Source: Rhizobium sp. Root708 (GTDB lineage: Bacteria > Pseudomonadota > Alphaproteobacteria > Rhizobiales > Rhizobiaceae). From it: a stretch of DNA of 64,000 nucleotides. Location of the stretch: positions 310,875-374,874 of the forward strand of contig NZ_LMHV01000012.1 in the NCBI RefSeq assembly GCF_001429725.1, given 5' to 3'. Numbering within the stretch: position 1 is the stretch's first letter; each line of letters starts with the position of its first letter. The notes below the pieces were generated by a model that had not been told where the DNA came from, made no database searches, and worked only from the letters and a program-made list of their open reading frames with translations. Both the position numbers and the translations under genes were made by a program. This document shows, in pieces, positions 8,899 to 18,166 of the stretch.

Positions 8899-10214
8899 CG
8901 GATATTGTTTCCCCCGCAGGCGTCATCGTCTCCAAGGCGCCCGCCCGCCGCGACATCGGTATCAAGCGTCGTTACGCAGCCGAGCGTCGGTTCCAGGCCT
9001 ATGGCATCGCCGCCATCTCCTTCGGCCTGATCTTTCTCGCGATCCTGCTGACCACCGTTATCCGCCAGGGCTATACGGCCTTCCAGCAGACGGCGATCAC
9101 GCTGCCGATCGAGTTCAGCGAAAAGACGCTCGACCCGAACAACAAGCGCGCCACCGATCCATCGGTGCTGGTGGCCGCGAACTATCCGGTCCTGATCCGC
9201 GATGCGATGGTCAAGACGCTCGGGCTCAATGCCTCCAGCCGCCCGGACACGCGCGACGCTTCGGCAATGATCTCCAAGGGTGCTCCGATCGTGCTCCGCG
9301 ACATGGTCGTGGCCGATCCGTCGCTCATCGGCAAGACCGTCAATGTCACGCTTCTCGCGGATGCCAATATCGACTCTGCCAACAAGGGCCAGATCGATCT
9401 CAAGGTCGCCGAGAAGAACCGCAAGGTTAACGACAAGCAGGTCGGCTGGATGCAGCAATTGACGGCTAGCGGCGCCCTGCACAAGGACTTCAACACCGGC
9501 CTTTTCGTCAACGGCAATTCGAGCCGTCCTGAAGCAGCGGGTCTCGGTGTAGCTCTGATCGGCTCGCTTTATCTGATGCTGATCGTTCTCGCCCTGTCTC
9601 TGCCGATCGGCGTTGCCGCTTCGATCTATCTCGAAGAGTTCGCGCCGAAGAACAGGCTGACCGACCTGATCGAGGTCAACATCAACAACCTCGCGGCTGT
9701 TCCCTCGATCGTCTATGGTCTGCTCGGTCTCGCTGTCTTCATCAATTTCGCCGGTCTGCCGCGCTCCGCGTCGCTCGTCGGTGGCCTTGTTCTGTCACTG
9801 ATGACCCTGCCGACCATCATTATCGCGACCCGCGCAGCGTTGCGCGCCGTGCCACCGTCGATCCGCGCTGCGGCGCTTGGTCTCGGCGCATCGAAGATGC
9901 AGATGGTGTTCCACCACGTCCTGCCGCTTGCGATGCCCGGTATCCTGACCGGCACGATTATCGGTCTGGCGCACGCGCTCGGCGAAACCGCTCCGTTGCT
10001 GTTGATCGGCATGGTCGCCTTCGTCGCCAATGCACCGGCCACCCCAATGGATCCTTCCACGGCTCTGCCGGTGCAGGTCTATATGTGGGCAAACGAAGCC
10101 GAACGCGCTTTCGTCGAGCGTACGTCCGGCGCCATCATCGTCCTGCTCCTGTTCCTGATCGTCATGAACCTCGGAGCTATCCTCTTGCGTCGTCGCTTTG
10201 AGCGCCGCTGGTAA
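8895..10214 (+). CDS. pstA: Phosphate ABC transporter permease PstA
   Basis: A 439-residue permease partner of PstC. I place the start at the ATG at 8895, which overlaps the pstC stop. An in-frame start 54 bases upstream would lie inside pstC and is less likely. Membrane helices occur near residues 35-58 and through the C-terminal half. A long periplasmic-type insert covers about 60-205, as in other alphaproteobacterial PstA. The coupling loop is [20 protein letters not shown]. It sits in the pst operon directly before pstB. Confidence 0.95.
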   Translation: MTDIVSPAGVIVSKAPARRDIGIKRRYAAERRFQAYGIAAISFGLIFLAILLTTVIRQGYTAFQQTAITLPIEFSEKTLDPNNKRATDPSVLVAANYPVLIRDAMVKTLGLNASSRPDTRDASAMISKGAPIVLRDMVVADPSLIGKTVNVTLLADANIDSANKGQIDLKVAEKNRKVNDKQVGWMQQLTASGALHKDFNTGLFVNGNSSRPEAAGLGVALIGSLYLMLIVLALSLPIGVAASIYLEEFAPKNRLTDLIEVNINNLAAVPSIVYGLLGLAVFINFAGLPRSASLVGGLVLSLMTLPTIIIATRAALRAVPPSIRAAALGLGASKMQMVFHHVLPLAMPGILTGTIIGLAHALGETAPLLLIGMVAFVANAPATPMDPSTALPVQVYMWANEAERAFVERTSGAIIVLLLFLIVMNLGAILLRRRFERRW

Positions 10215-10228
10215 ACGGAGTAGACATT

Positions 10229-11044
10229 ATGAACATGTTGACGGAAGCAGCAGTTGAGAAAGCGGTTGATCAGAAGATGAACACCATTCCTTACAAGATG
10301 ATCGGCCAGGACGTTTCGGTTTACTACGGCGAAAAGCGCGCGCTCTTCGACGTCAAGCTGAACATTCGCGAAAACACGGTGACGGCGCTTATCGGCCCGT
10401 CCGGTTGCGGCAAGTCTACCTTCCTGCGCAGCCTGAACCGTATGAACGACACGATCGACAATTGCCGCGTCACTGGCAAGATCACGCTCGACGGCGATGA
10501 TATCTACGATCCGGATATCGACGTGGTCGAGCTGCGGGCTCGCGTCGGCATGGTCTTCCAGAAGCCGAACCCGTTCCCGAAGACGATCTACGAGAACGTC
10601 GCTTACGGCCCGCGCATCCACGGTCTGGCAAAGAGCAAGGCTGACATGGACCAGATCGTCGAACACAGCCTGCAGCGTGCCGGCCTGTGGAACGAAGTGA
10701 AGGATCGCGTGCACGAGTCCGGCACCGGCCTCTCCGGCGGTCAGCAGCAGCGCCTCTGCATTGCTCGCGCCGTCGCCGTCAGCCCTGAAGTCATCCTGAT
10801 GGACGAGCCGTGCTCGGCTCTCGACCCGATCGCGACGGCGAAGGTGGAAGAGCTGATCCACGAGCTGCGCGAAGCCTATACCATCGTCATCGTGACGCAC
10901 TCGATGCAGCAGGCGGCCCGCGTTTCGCAGCGCACCGCCATGTTCCACCTCGGCAACCTCGTCGAGGAGAATGATACCGACAAGATGTTCACCAACCCGG
11001 ATGATCCGCGCACGCAGGATTACATCATGGGCCGCTTCGGTTGA
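10229..11044 (+). CDS. pstB: Phosphate ABC transporter ATP-binding protein
   Basis: A 271-residue ABC ATPase that powers the Pst transporter. Walker [10 protein letters not shown] is at residues 56-64. The Q-loop lies in [10 protein letters not shown], which is typical of PstB. The signature is LSGGQQQRL, followed by Walker [14 protein letters not shown] and the switch histidine in VTHSMQQA. Length is normal for PstB. It lies 14 bases after pstA and 42 bases before phoU. Confidence 0.97.
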   Translation: MNMLTEAAVEKAVDQKMNTIPYKMIGQDVSVYYGEKRALFDVKLNIRENTVTALIGPSGCGKSTFLRSLNRMNDTIDNCRVTGKITLDGDDIYDPDIDVVELRARVGMVFQKPNPFPKTIYENVAYGPRIHGLAKSKADMDQIVEHSLQRAGLWNEVKDRVHESGTGLSGGQQQRLCIARAVAVSPEVILMDEPCSALDPIATAKVEELIHELREAYTIVIVTHSMQQAARVSQRTAMFHLGNLVEENDTDKMFTNPDDPRTQDYIMGRFG

Positions 11045-11086
11045 TTTCCCGCGTCGGAACCCCACACGATATTCAAGGATAATCCT

Positions 11087-11800
11087 ATGGCATCGACACA
11101 TATTTTTTCCGCCTACGACGACGACCTGAAGTACCTTTCGCGCCGGATTTCTGAAATGGGCGGCCTGGCCGAACAGATGGTATCGGACGCCGTCCGCGCT
11201 CTCGTGAACGGCGACACGGGGCTGGCACAGAAGGTCATCTCCGACGACGTGATTCTCGATCACGCCGAACGCGAAGTCGGCGACAAGGCGATTGTTACGA
11301 TCGCGCGCCGGCAGCCGATGGCCGCTGACCTCCGCGAGATCATGGGTTCGATCCGCATCGCCGCCGATCTCGAACGCGTCGGCGACCTCGGAAAGAACAC
11401 AGCCAAGCGCGTGATCGCGGTTCAGAACACCGGCGTGCCGCGCAAGCTCGCCCGTGGCCTTGAGCACCTGTCGGAGCTGGCGCTGGTTCAGCTCAAGGAA
11501 GTGCTCGACGTCTACACGAGCCGTGCGGCCGACAAGGCAAAGTCGATCCGTGAGCGCGACGAGGAAATCGACGCGATGTACACCTCGCTTTTCCGCGAGA
11601 TGCTGACCTACATGATGGAAGATCCGCGCAACATCACCAGCTGCACGCATCTTCTGTTCTGCGCCAAGAACATCGAACGCATCGGCGACCACGCCACCAA
11701 TATCGCCGAAACGATCTACTACATGGCCACCGGCGCCCAGCCGGAAGGCGAGCGTCCGAAGGACGACACCGCCAACACCGTCGGTGCGGTGACGGAATAA
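11087..11800 (+). CDS. phoU: Phosphate signalling regulator PhoU
   Basis: A 237-residue all-helical PhoU with two repeated three-helix units. The metal-binding signature E-x3-D-x3-R type is seen in RIAADLERVGDLGKN and again in CAKNIERIGDHATNI. It links the Pst transporter to PhoR and keeps the Pho regulon off when phosphate is plentiful. It lies between pstB and phoB in the same operon, the usual order in alphaproteobacteria. Confidence 0.96.
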   Translation: MASTHIFSAYDDDLKYLSRRISEMGGLAEQMVSDAVRALVNGDTGLAQKVISDDVILDHAEREVGDKAIVTIARRQPMAADLREIMGSIRIAADLERVGDLGKNTAKRVIAVQNTGVPRKLARGLEHLSELALVQLKEVLDVYTSRAADKAKSIRERDEEIDAMYTSLFREMLTYMMEDPRNITSCTHLLFCAKNIERIGDHATNIAETIYYMATGAQPEGERPKDDTANTVGAVTE

Positions 11801-11835
11801 GCGTTCCGGACCACGCCCCCAGGAGACCGAAACGA

Positions 11836-12519
11836 ATGATCCCGAGAATAGCTGTTGTCGAAGACGAAGAAGCACTGAGCGTGCTTCTTCGCTATAACCT
11901 TGAGGCTGAAGGCTTCGACGTCGACACGATCTTGCGCGGCGATGAGGCCGAAATCCGCCTACAGGAACGCACACCGGACCTGTTGATCCTCGATTGGATG
12001 CTGCCGGGCGTTTCCGGCATCGAGCTGTGCCGTCGTCTGCGCATGCGTCCGGAAACCGAACGTCTGCCGATCATCATGTTGACGGCGCGTGGCGAGGAGA
12101 GCGAACGCGTTCGCGGCCTCTCGACCGGCGCCGACGACTATGTCGTGAAGCCGTTCTCGACGCCGGAGCTTGTCGCCCGTGTCAAGGCGATGCTGCGTCG
12201 CGCCAAGCCGGAAGTGCTGTCGACCCTGCTGAAGTGCGGCGACATCGAACTCGACCGCGAGACCCATCGTGTCCACCGCAAAAGCCGCGAGGTTCGTCTG
12301 GGGCCGACGGAGTTCCGCCTTCTCGAGTTCCTGATGGCGTCGCCGGGGCGTGTCTTCTCGCGCTCGCAGTTGCTCGATGGCGTCTGGGGTCATGACATCT
12401 ACGTCGACGAGCGCACTGTGGACGTCCATGTCGGTCGTCTGCGCAAGGCGCTGAACTTCTCCAACATGCAGGACGTCATCCGCACCGTACGTGGCGCCGG
12501 ATACTCGATGGAAGCCTGA
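11836..12519 (+). CDS. phoB: Phosphate regulon response regulator PhoB
   Basis: A 227-residue OmpR-class response regulator. The receiver domain has acidic residues at 9-11, the phosphorylated Asp53 in LILDWMLPG, the conserved Thr in LTARGE and Lys in VVKPFS. A winged-helix DNA-binding domain covers about 130-225 (LGPTEFRLLEFL, VDVHVGRLRKAL, TVRGAGYSM). It binds the Pho box at 6095-6123. A ribosome-binding site AGGAGA lies upstream of the ATG. It is the last gene of the operon. Confidence 0.97.
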   Translation: MIPRIAVVEDEEALSVLLRYNLEAEGFDVDTILRGDEAEIRLQERTPDLLILDWMLPGVSGIELCRRLRMRPETERLPIIMLTARGEESERVRGLSTGADDYVVKPFSTPELVARVKAMLRRAKPEVLSTLLKCGDIELDRETHRVHRKSREVRLGPTEFRLLEFLMASPGRVFSRSQLLDGVWGHDIYVDERTVDVHVGRLRKALNFSNMQDVIRTVRGAGYSMEA

Positions 12520-12581
12520 GGCTTCCATCCTGCTGCCGGCAAGAACGAGCCGCTGGGGGCTCGTCTTGCGGGTACGCGACC

Positions 12582-13232
12582 TCAGGCTTCTCGCAAAACC
12601 ATTTCGACAGCGGCGGCAAGTCCCGCCGCTGGACTGCTCAGGGGCCTCGGGCCGCCTTTCACCAAATCCGCCGCGCCCGCCATCGATGCCTGTGCGAGAG
12701 CGACAATCGTGGCTCCCTCGCGGTAAGCGGCATCGGCCGCCTCGGCAATGGCCGATAAATAACCATCGCGATCACCGGTTTTGAACAGATCCCATGCTCC
12801 GGGAACGAGGCGAACCTCGAACGGCGTTTGAGTTGCCGCGACTGCCGCAGCGAACAGCCGTGCGGTTGGCTCCAGGGTTGTTTCAACCGCGCAGAGGACG
12901 ACGATCCTGCCGCCGACCTGAACTGCCTGTTCTGCCAGCGCGGCATCGACGCGAAGGGTAGGGACGGACATCGTGCGCTCAGGTTCGTCGACGGACGGCC
13001 CCAGGGTCGAGCATGTCAGGACAACAGCATCTGCCGTCTGCCCAAGCGACCGCAGCACCGAGGCAGTCTCGCGAGCAATATCGTCGGTCAATCCACCAGC
13101 CCGCTCGGCACCCGCGAGCAGATCTGCCCGAACCGCATGGGAGAGCACGTCTTTGGAAAGGCCGATCTCTCGGGCTGCGGCCTCGAAGACAGCAATATTG
13201 CTATCGGCCGTATGCAGGCAGGCTATTCTCAT
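12582..13232 (-). CDS. Aspartate/glutamate racemase superfamily protein
   Basis: A 216-residue protein of the Asp/Glu/hydantoin racemase superfamily. I place the start at the ATG at 13232, with GGAG six bases upstream. A longer frame to 13259 has no ribosome-binding site. One catalytic cysteine is visible in VVLTCSTLGP (about residue 75). The second expected cysteine position near the C-terminus reads ALAQASMAG, with Ala-Ser instead of Cys. This may mean altered chemistry or a non-racemase role. The substrate is unknown. The gene converges on phoB with a 62-base gap. Confidence 0.75.
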   Translation of the reverse strand: MRIACLHTADSNIAVFEAAAREIGLSKDVLSHAVRADLLAGAERAGGLTDDIARETASVLRSLGQTADAVVLTCSTLGPSVDEPERTMSVPTLRVDAALAEQAVQVGGRIVVLCAVETTLEPTARLFAAAVAATQTPFEVRLVPGAWDLFKTGDRDGYLSAIAEAADAAYREGATIVALAQASMAGAADLVKGGPRPLSSPAAGLAAAVEMVLREA

Positions 13233-13326
13233 CGCATTCTCCAGTCCAAGCGGCTCCAAGATTGCACGGCAGACAGCGGTCTGGAAATGCGCGTGCCGAC
13301 ATGAGTATCGGGTATCGCGCCCAATG

Positions 13327-13354
13327 AAAAACGGGCCCGCGAAGGCCCGTTTTT
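13327..13354 (-). terminator. Bidirectional intrinsic terminator downstream of gcrA
   Basis: The stem ACGGGCC / GGCCCGT has loop CGCGAA, with four A before and four T after. Read on the minus strand it lies 24 bases past the gcrA stop. Confidence 0.85.
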
Positions 13355-13377
13355 GTATTCCTTATCCGGCTTCCGGA

Positions 13378-13911
13378 TCAAGCGACCCGGTTGGCGGCCT
13401 TCCGGCGCTCGTTGACCGGCTGGTAAGCCATGCGCTGATGGTATGTGCAGTAAGGCGAGGAGTCCGGGGACTCGCAGCCGCAGAAATGAAAGTCGTCCTT
13501 GAGCGGATCACCGACCGGCCACTTGCAGGTGCGTTCGGTCAGTTCCGTCAGGCCGAGGCGGCGCGAGATCGGGATGACAACGTTGGAAGCGGGGCGGAAG
13601 CGGACTTCCTCGATCGCATTGACGTCGATCTCTTCCTTCAACATCGTTGCGCCTTGCTGGCGGGTAACGGTGCGGGTTGCAACGCGCGATGCATAGTTCG
13701 GAGCGCGGGGAGCCGTGGTGGTGCGCTTCGGTGTGCGAGCGGTCGTCGTGGTGCCGCCAGCCTTGGCCCGGCCTGGCAGGCTGAGGCGATGGACCTTGCC
13801 GATAACGGCGTTACGACTTACACCGCCAAGTTGTGCTGCGATTTGGCTGGCGCTTAGTCCTTCGGACCATAGCTTTTTCAGCTTTTCAACGCGCTCGTCT
13901 GTCCAGTTCAT
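13378..13911 (-). CDS. gcrA: Cell-cycle regulator GcrA
   Basis: A 177-residue GcrA. The N-terminal DNA-binding domain, MNWTDERVEKLKKLWSEG followed by SASQIAAQLGGVSRNAVIGK, is diagnostic. A basic, low-complexity linker covers about 45-90. The C-terminal sigma-70-binding region has CKWPVGDP and CGCESP-x5-YCTYH. GcrA recruits RNA polymerase to promoters carrying CcrM-methylated GANTC sites. Five GANTC sites are packed into 77 bases upstream (14062-14138), with a sixth 37 bases from the start codon, which suggests methylation-sensitive control of gcrA itself or of argD. Confidence 0.96.
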   Translation of the reverse strand: MNWTDERVEKLKKLWSEGLSASQIAAQLGGVSRNAVIGKVHRLSLPGRAKAGGTTTTARTPKRTTTAPRAPNYASRVATRTVTRQQGATMLKEEIDVNAIEEVRFRPASNVVIPISRRLGLTELTERTCKWPVGDPLKDDFHFCGCESPDSSPYCTYHQRMAYQPVNERRKAANRVA

Positions 13912-14216
13912 GCCCCTGTCTCCGCCTTGTTAGCGTTGGTGTAGGCAGAATCCTTCACCGTCACCCCGGACGTGTCCGAGGCAAGAAACGCTTGCTCGAT
14001 TTTTGGTGACTAGTTCCGCCGCATGCAGTCTAGTAATTGAGTTTTAACCTAGTGTGAGGCTGACTCCGTGACAAGAGTCGGTTGAATCGCGGAGAATCGA
14101 TTTTCCGGTTTTTCCCCAACTTGCTCGTGCGGAGAGTCATTTCTGCAACATTGCTTGTTGATAGCTGGCGTCGCATGAATTGACCGCTTGACGCATGCAG
14201 TAAATCCTCAGTTTTG

Positions 14217-14245
14217 TTGACATCGCAGTGCGAAAAGTAAATAGT
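14217..14245 (+). promoter_or_regulatory. Candidate sigma-70 promoter for argD
   Basis: TTGACA at 14217-14222 (perfect -35) is followed by a 17-bp spacer and AATAGT at 14240-14245 (4 of 6 matches to the -10). The predicted start would fall just before the stem-loop at 14253. Confidence 0.55.
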
Positions 14246-14252
14246 GCTGCTC

Positions 14253-14274
14253 GCCGCCGAAAGGCGGCATTTTT
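14253..14274 (+). terminator. GAAA-tetraloop stem-loop with T run in argD leader
   Basis: GCCGCC-GAAA-GGCGGC followed by ATTTTT has the form of an intrinsic terminator. It lies between the candidate promoter and argD. It could end a small upstream transcript or attenuate argD. Function is not shown. Confidence 0.5.
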
Positions 14275-14341
14275 AATTTTCCGGACCTGCTTTTCTTAGC
14301 CGGAGTCCGGCTGCTGATGGTCAATGACAGGAGATCGCGCC

Positions 14342-15535
14342 ATGGCTGAAGCCGCGCTATACGATACCTACTCTCGCGCCCCTTTGCGGTTCGAGCGAGG
14401 AGAGGGTGTATGGCTGATCACCGAAAACGGCGAGCGATATCTCGATTTCGGAGCGGGCGTGGCGGTCACTTCAGTCGGGCATGGCCACCCGCATGTCGTC
14501 GGCGCATTGAAGGAGCAGGCCGACAAGGTCTGGCACCTGTCCAACGTTTATGAAATTCCGGGCCAGGAAGCCTTCGCCAGGCGCCTGACCAACGCAACTT
14601 TTGCGGATAAGGTGTTCTTCACCAACTCTGGCGCCGAGGCGCTCGAGTGCGCCATCAAGACGGCTCGTCGTTATCAGTTCTCCAAGGGCCATCCGGAGCG
14701 CTTCGGCATCATCACGTTCGAGGGCGCCTTCCACGGCCGCACGCTGGCAACGATCGCCGCCGGTGGCCAGGAAAAGTACCTTGAGGGCTTCGGTCCGAAA
14801 ACGCCTGGCTTCGATCAGGTCGCCTTCGGTGACATCGATGCCGTGCGCGCCGCCGTGACCGATGAAACCGCCGGTATCCTCATCGAGCCGGTACAGGGCG
14901 AAGGCGGTATCCGCCCGGCGACGACCGAATTCATGAAGGCGCTACGCCAGCTGTGCGATGAGCGTGGCCTTCTTCTCATTCTCGACGAAGTCCAGTCCGG
15001 TGTCGGCCGCACGGGCAAGCTGTTCGCGCATGAATGGTCCGGCGTCACGCCTGATATCATGGCTGTTGCAAAGGGCATCGGCGGCGGCTTCCCGCTTGGC
15101 GCCTGCCTCGCGACCGCGGAAGCGGCCTCCGGCATGAAGGCCGGCACGCATGGCTCCACCTATGGCGGAAATCCGCTGGCAATGGCTGTCGGCAATGCCG
15201 TGCTCGACGTGGTGCTCGAAGAGGGCTTCCTTCAGCAGGTCCGCGACGTTTCGCTGGTCTTCCGTCAGGGGCTGGCGTCTCTGAAGGATCGCTATCCCGA
15301 TGTCATCGAGGATGTCAGAGGCGAAGGTCTGATGCTTGGCGTTAAGGCCGCCGTGCCGTCCGCCGAATTGCTGCAGGCGATGCGGGCAGCTCAACTTCTT
15401 GCTATTCCGGCCGGCGACAACGTCATCCGTCTGTTGCCGCCACTCGTCGTCACGCCGGACGAAGCTCGTGAAGGGCTCGCCCGCCTCGAGCGCGCTGCGG
15501 AAACCGTGCGCGCATCGGCAAAGAAGACGGCTTGA
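14342..15535 (+). CDS. argD: Acetylornithine aminotransferase
   Basis: A 397-residue PLP-dependent class III aminotransferase that converts N-acetylglutamate semialdehyde to N-acetylornithine in arginine synthesis. Visible marks are [17 protein letters not shown], the Asp of [20 protein letters not shown] and the PLP lysine in [13 protein letters not shown]. The start at 14342 ([12 protein letters not shown]) is preferred because AGGAG lies nine bases upstream. It lies 45 bases before argF and forms an operon with it, as is usual in rhizobia. It could also act as succinyldiaminopimelate aminotransferase. Confidence 0.95.
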   Translation: MAEAALYDTYSRAPLRFERGEGVWLITENGERYLDFGAGVAVTSVGHGHPHVVGALKEQADKVWHLSNVYEIPGQEAFARRLTNATFADKVFFTNSGAEALECAIKTARRYQFSKGHPERFGIITFEGAFHGRTLATIAAGGQEKYLEGFGPKTPGFDQVAFGDIDAVRAAVTDETAGILIEPVQGEGGIRPATTEFMKALRQLCDERGLLLILDEVQSGVGRTGKLFAHEWSGVTPDIMAVAKGIGGGFPLGACLATAEAASGMKAGTHGSTYGGNPLAMAVGNAVLDVVLEEGFLQQVRDVSLVFRQGLASLKDRYPDVIEDVRGEGLMLGVKAAVPSAELLQAMRAAQLLAIPAGDNVIRLLPPLVVTPDEAREGLARLERAAETVRASAKKTA

Positions 15536-15580
15536 ACGGAAAGGTGATCTGCCGAACGGCAGGCGTAACAGGTACACACA

Positions 15581-16498
15581 ATGGCTTCCCCGAAACACTT
15601 CCTCGATCTCTCCGCTGTTGAAGCGTCCGAGCTGCGGCTCATCATGAACGACGCCATCTCCCGCAAGCAGGCCTTCAAGGCCGGGCAGGGGGACAAGCCG
15701 CTCGCCGGCAAGATGCTCGCCATGATCTTCGAGAAACCGTCCACCCGCACCCGCGTCTCCTTCGACGTCGGCATGCGCCAGCTTGGCGGCGAGACACTGT
15801 TCCTGTCCGGCACCGAAATGCAGCTCGGCCGCGCCGAGACGATTGGCGACACGGCCAAGGTATTGTCTCGCTACGTCGATGCGATCATGATCCGCACGAC
15901 CGATCATGCCCGCATGCTGGAACTTGCCGAGCATGCGACGGTTCCCGTCATCAATGCGCTGACCGACGATACGCATCCCTGCCAGATCATGGCCGACGTC
16001 ATGACCTTCGAAGAACATCGCGGCCCGATCAAGGGCAAGACGATCGCCTGGACCGGCGACGGCAACAATGTGCTGCATTCGTTGGTCGAAGGGGCAGCGC
16101 GTTTCGGCTACCGGATGAATATGGCAGTGCCTCTTGGTTCCGAGCCGAAGGATCACTATTTGAACTGGGCCCGCAATGAGGGCGCCGAAATCATGCTTTA
16201 CCATGATGCAGACCGTGCGGTCGCCGGCGTCGATTGCGTGGTGACCGATACCTGGGTTTCCATGAATCAGGAACATCGGGCACGCGGTCACAACGTCTTC
16301 CAGCCTTACCAGGTCAATGAGACCCTGATGGCGCAGGCCGGCAAGGATGCATTGTTCATGCATTGCCTGCCGGCTCATCGCGGTGAGGAGGTTACGGACG
16401 AGGTGATCGACGGCCCGCAATCCGTGGTCTTCGATGAAGCGGAAAACCGTCTTCATGCGCAGAAGTCGATTCTTGCTTGGTGCCTGGGCGCGATCTGA
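15581..16498 (+). CDS. argF: Ornithine carbamoyltransferase
   Basis: A 305-residue enzyme that makes citrulline from ornithine and carbamoyl phosphate. The carbamoyl-phosphate motif [12 protein letters not shown] begins near residue 50. [11 protein letters not shown] is the second active-site loop, and the C-terminal [13 protein letters not shown] carries the ornithine-binding HCLP loop. The length is typical of the trimeric enzyme. It is cotranscribed with argD and probably with hslO, 93 bases downstream. Confidence 0.97.
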   Translation: MASPKHFLDLSAVEASELRLIMNDAISRKQAFKAGQGDKPLAGKMLAMIFEKPSTRTRVSFDVGMRQLGGETLFLSGTEMQLGRAETIGDTAKVLSRYVDAIMIRTTDHARMLELAEHATVPVINALTDDTHPCQIMADVMTFEEHRGPIKGKTIAWTGDGNNVLHSLVEGAARFGYRMNMAVPLGSEPKDHYLNWARNEGAEIMLYHDADRAVAGVDCVVTDTWVSMNQEHRARGHNVFQPYQVNETLMAQAGKDALFMHCLPAHRGEEVTDEVIDGPQSVVFDEAENRLHAQKSILAWCLGAI

Positions 16499-16591
16499 AC
16501 CATACTGGACGCCACGTTTGGCCTTGGGGCCCGTTGGCCGCGCGAGCGGATGGATGCTCTATTCCATTCGTTCTCAGACTAGGAGAAGACC

Positions 16592-17587
16592 ATGGCAGAA
16601 CCTTCAGCCGCGCTCGGCGAGTTCGATTTCGCCGGCGATGATCACGTCGTTCCCTTTCAGGTGGAAGGCCTGGACGTGCGCGGTCGCGCCGTTCAGCTCG
16701 GCCCCATGCTGGACGCGATCCTTGAGCGTCACAACTATCCCGCGCCGGTCGCGAGGCTTCTGGCCGAAGTCATCGCCCTTACGGTGCTTCTCGGCACGTC
16801 GCTGAAATTCGACGGCAAATTCACGGTTCAGACCAAGGGTGACGGCCCGGTGGATCTGCTCGTCTGCGATTTCACGACGCCCGAGAATGTCCGTGCCTAT
16901 GCGCGCTTCAACCAGGGTCTTCTCGACGAGGCTGTCGCCGCCGGCCAGATCGAGCCTGAACAGTTGCTCGGCAAGGGCATGCTGGCGTTCACGATCGACC
17001 AGGGCAAGTTCAGCCAGCCCTATCAGGGCATCGTTGCGCTCGACGGTGCGACACTCGAGGAAATTGCCGGAACCTACTTCCGCCAGTCGGAGCAGATCCC
17101 GACGAGAGTGCGCCTTGCTGCCGCCGAACTGCTCGATCGCGATGAGGACGGCAAGCCGCGTCATCGCTGGCGTGCTGGCGGACTTGTCGCGCAGTTCCTG
17201 CCGGAAGCACCGGAACGCATGCGGCAGCAGGATCTTCATGGCGGCGATGGCGATAGCGCTCCGACCCTGCACAAGGAAGACGATTCCTGGTCGGAAGCCC
17301 GTTCGCTGGTCGAGACGATCGATGCGGACGAACTGACGGATCCGCTGGTCGGCACTGAGCGACTTCTCTATCGCCTGTTCCACGAGCGCGGCGTGCGGGT
17401 TTATGGCGCGAGCGCCGTCTTCGACCGTTGCAGCTGTTCGCGGGAAAAGATCAAGGGCGTATTGAAGGGCTTCTCGGCCGAGGAAATCGATGCAAGCCAG
17501 GAAGACGGCAAGATTTCCGTCACCTGCGAATTCTGCTCGACGACCTATCGTTACGAGGTTGAAGAGGTCGCGCAGGCAGCCGAGTGA
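16592..17587 (+). CDS. hslO: Redox-regulated chaperone Hsp33
   Basis: A 331-residue Hsp33 homologue. The C-terminal zinc-binding redox switch has the expected four cysteines, as C-S-C in DRCSCSREK and CEFC near the end. Oxidation of these cysteines releases zinc and activates holdase activity. An AGGAGA ribosome-binding site lies upstream of the ATG. It follows argF and its stop codon abuts the stop of convergent apaG within a single TGATCA. Confidence 0.95.
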   Translation: MAEPSAALGEFDFAGDDHVVPFQVEGLDVRGRAVQLGPMLDAILERHNYPAPVARLLAEVIALTVLLGTSLKFDGKFTVQTKGDGPVDLLVCDFTTPENVRAYARFNQGLLDEAVAAGQIEPEQLLGKGMLAFTIDQGKFSQPYQGIVALDGATLEEIAGTYFRQSEQIPTRVRLAAAELLDRDEDGKPRHRWRAGGLVAQFLPEAPERMRQQDLHGGDGDSAPTLHKEDDSWSEARSLVETIDADELTDPLVGTERLLYRLFHERGVRVYGASAVFDRCSCSREKIKGVLKGFSAEEIDASQEDGKISVTCEFCSTTYRYEVEEVAQAAE

Positions 17588-17980
17588 TCAGTTCAGGACT
17601 CTGAGCAGCCCTGGCGAATCCAGCGAGAAGGCGGGTATTTCGACATCGAAAAGCTCGCCTTCGTCCGTTTCCATCTGGTAATGGCCGAACATAAGCCCCG
17701 ACGGCGTGTCGAGCGGGCAACCCGAGGAGTACTCGTAGGTATCTCCCGGTGAAAGCCGTGGCTGTTCGCCGACGACACCGGCGCCGGTAACCTCGTCGAC
17801 GATGCCGTTCTGATCAGTGATGTTCCAATAGCGGTTCACCAGTCGTACGGTCTTTTCGGAGTTGTTGCTGATGACGATCCGATAACCCCAGACATAACGA
17901 TCGTCGTCCGGATCGGATTGCTCCTCCAGATAAAAGGGTTCGACGACGACTTCAATGTCTCGTGTCAGGGCGCGGTACAT
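17588..17980 (-). CDS. apaG: ApaG domain protein
   Basis: A 130-residue ApaG family protein, with a fibronectin-III-like beta-sandwich fold. Typical motifs are [23 protein letters not shown] and the glycine-rich turn [24 protein letters not shown] chose the ATG at 17980, which gives the usual family length. A TTG-started frame to 18037 adds 19 residues without a ribosome-binding site. In E. coli apaG has been linked to Co/Mg tolerance, but the molecular role is not settled. Confidence 0.92.
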   Translation of the reverse strand: MYRALTRDIEVVVEPFYLEEQSDPDDDRYVWGYRIVISNNSEKTVRLVNRYWNITDQNGIVDEVTGAGVVGEQPRLSPGDTYEYSSGCPLDTPSGLMFGHYQMETDEGELFDVEIPAFSLDSPGLLRVLN

Positions 17981-18166
17981 GCCTACACCATAGTCAATAT
18001 GCGTTACCGGTATCTTATACGACAGCGGATCCGTCAATAAACCGTGAGGCGATCATGCCTTGAATGCCCGCAATGGCAAAAGGTTTCGCGTGTTAAGCCT
18101 AATTTCCGCGCTTTTCGCGCGCATATGTAAGCTGCGGCCGATGAAAGCTCGGCCGCAGCGTCTTGA

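Larger units (their letters stand above)
13912..14341. promoter_or_regulatory. gcrA/argD divergent regulatory region
   Basis: This 430-bp gap contains no gene I can support. It holds six GANTC sites: 13948-13952, 14062-14066, 14075-14079, 14084-14088, 14094-14098 and 14134-14138. It also holds a candidate argD promoter and a stem-loop followed by T residues (14253-14274). Confidence 0.7.

Noticed and set aside
10079..11974. 631-codon open frame antisense to pstB-phoU-phoB
   Set aside because: High-GC mirror frame. The plus-strand genes have full motifs, and the antisense translation is rich in His, Arg and Asp without domains.
14942..16456. 504-codon open frame antisense to argD-argF
   Set aside because: Shadow of two well-supported arginine genes.
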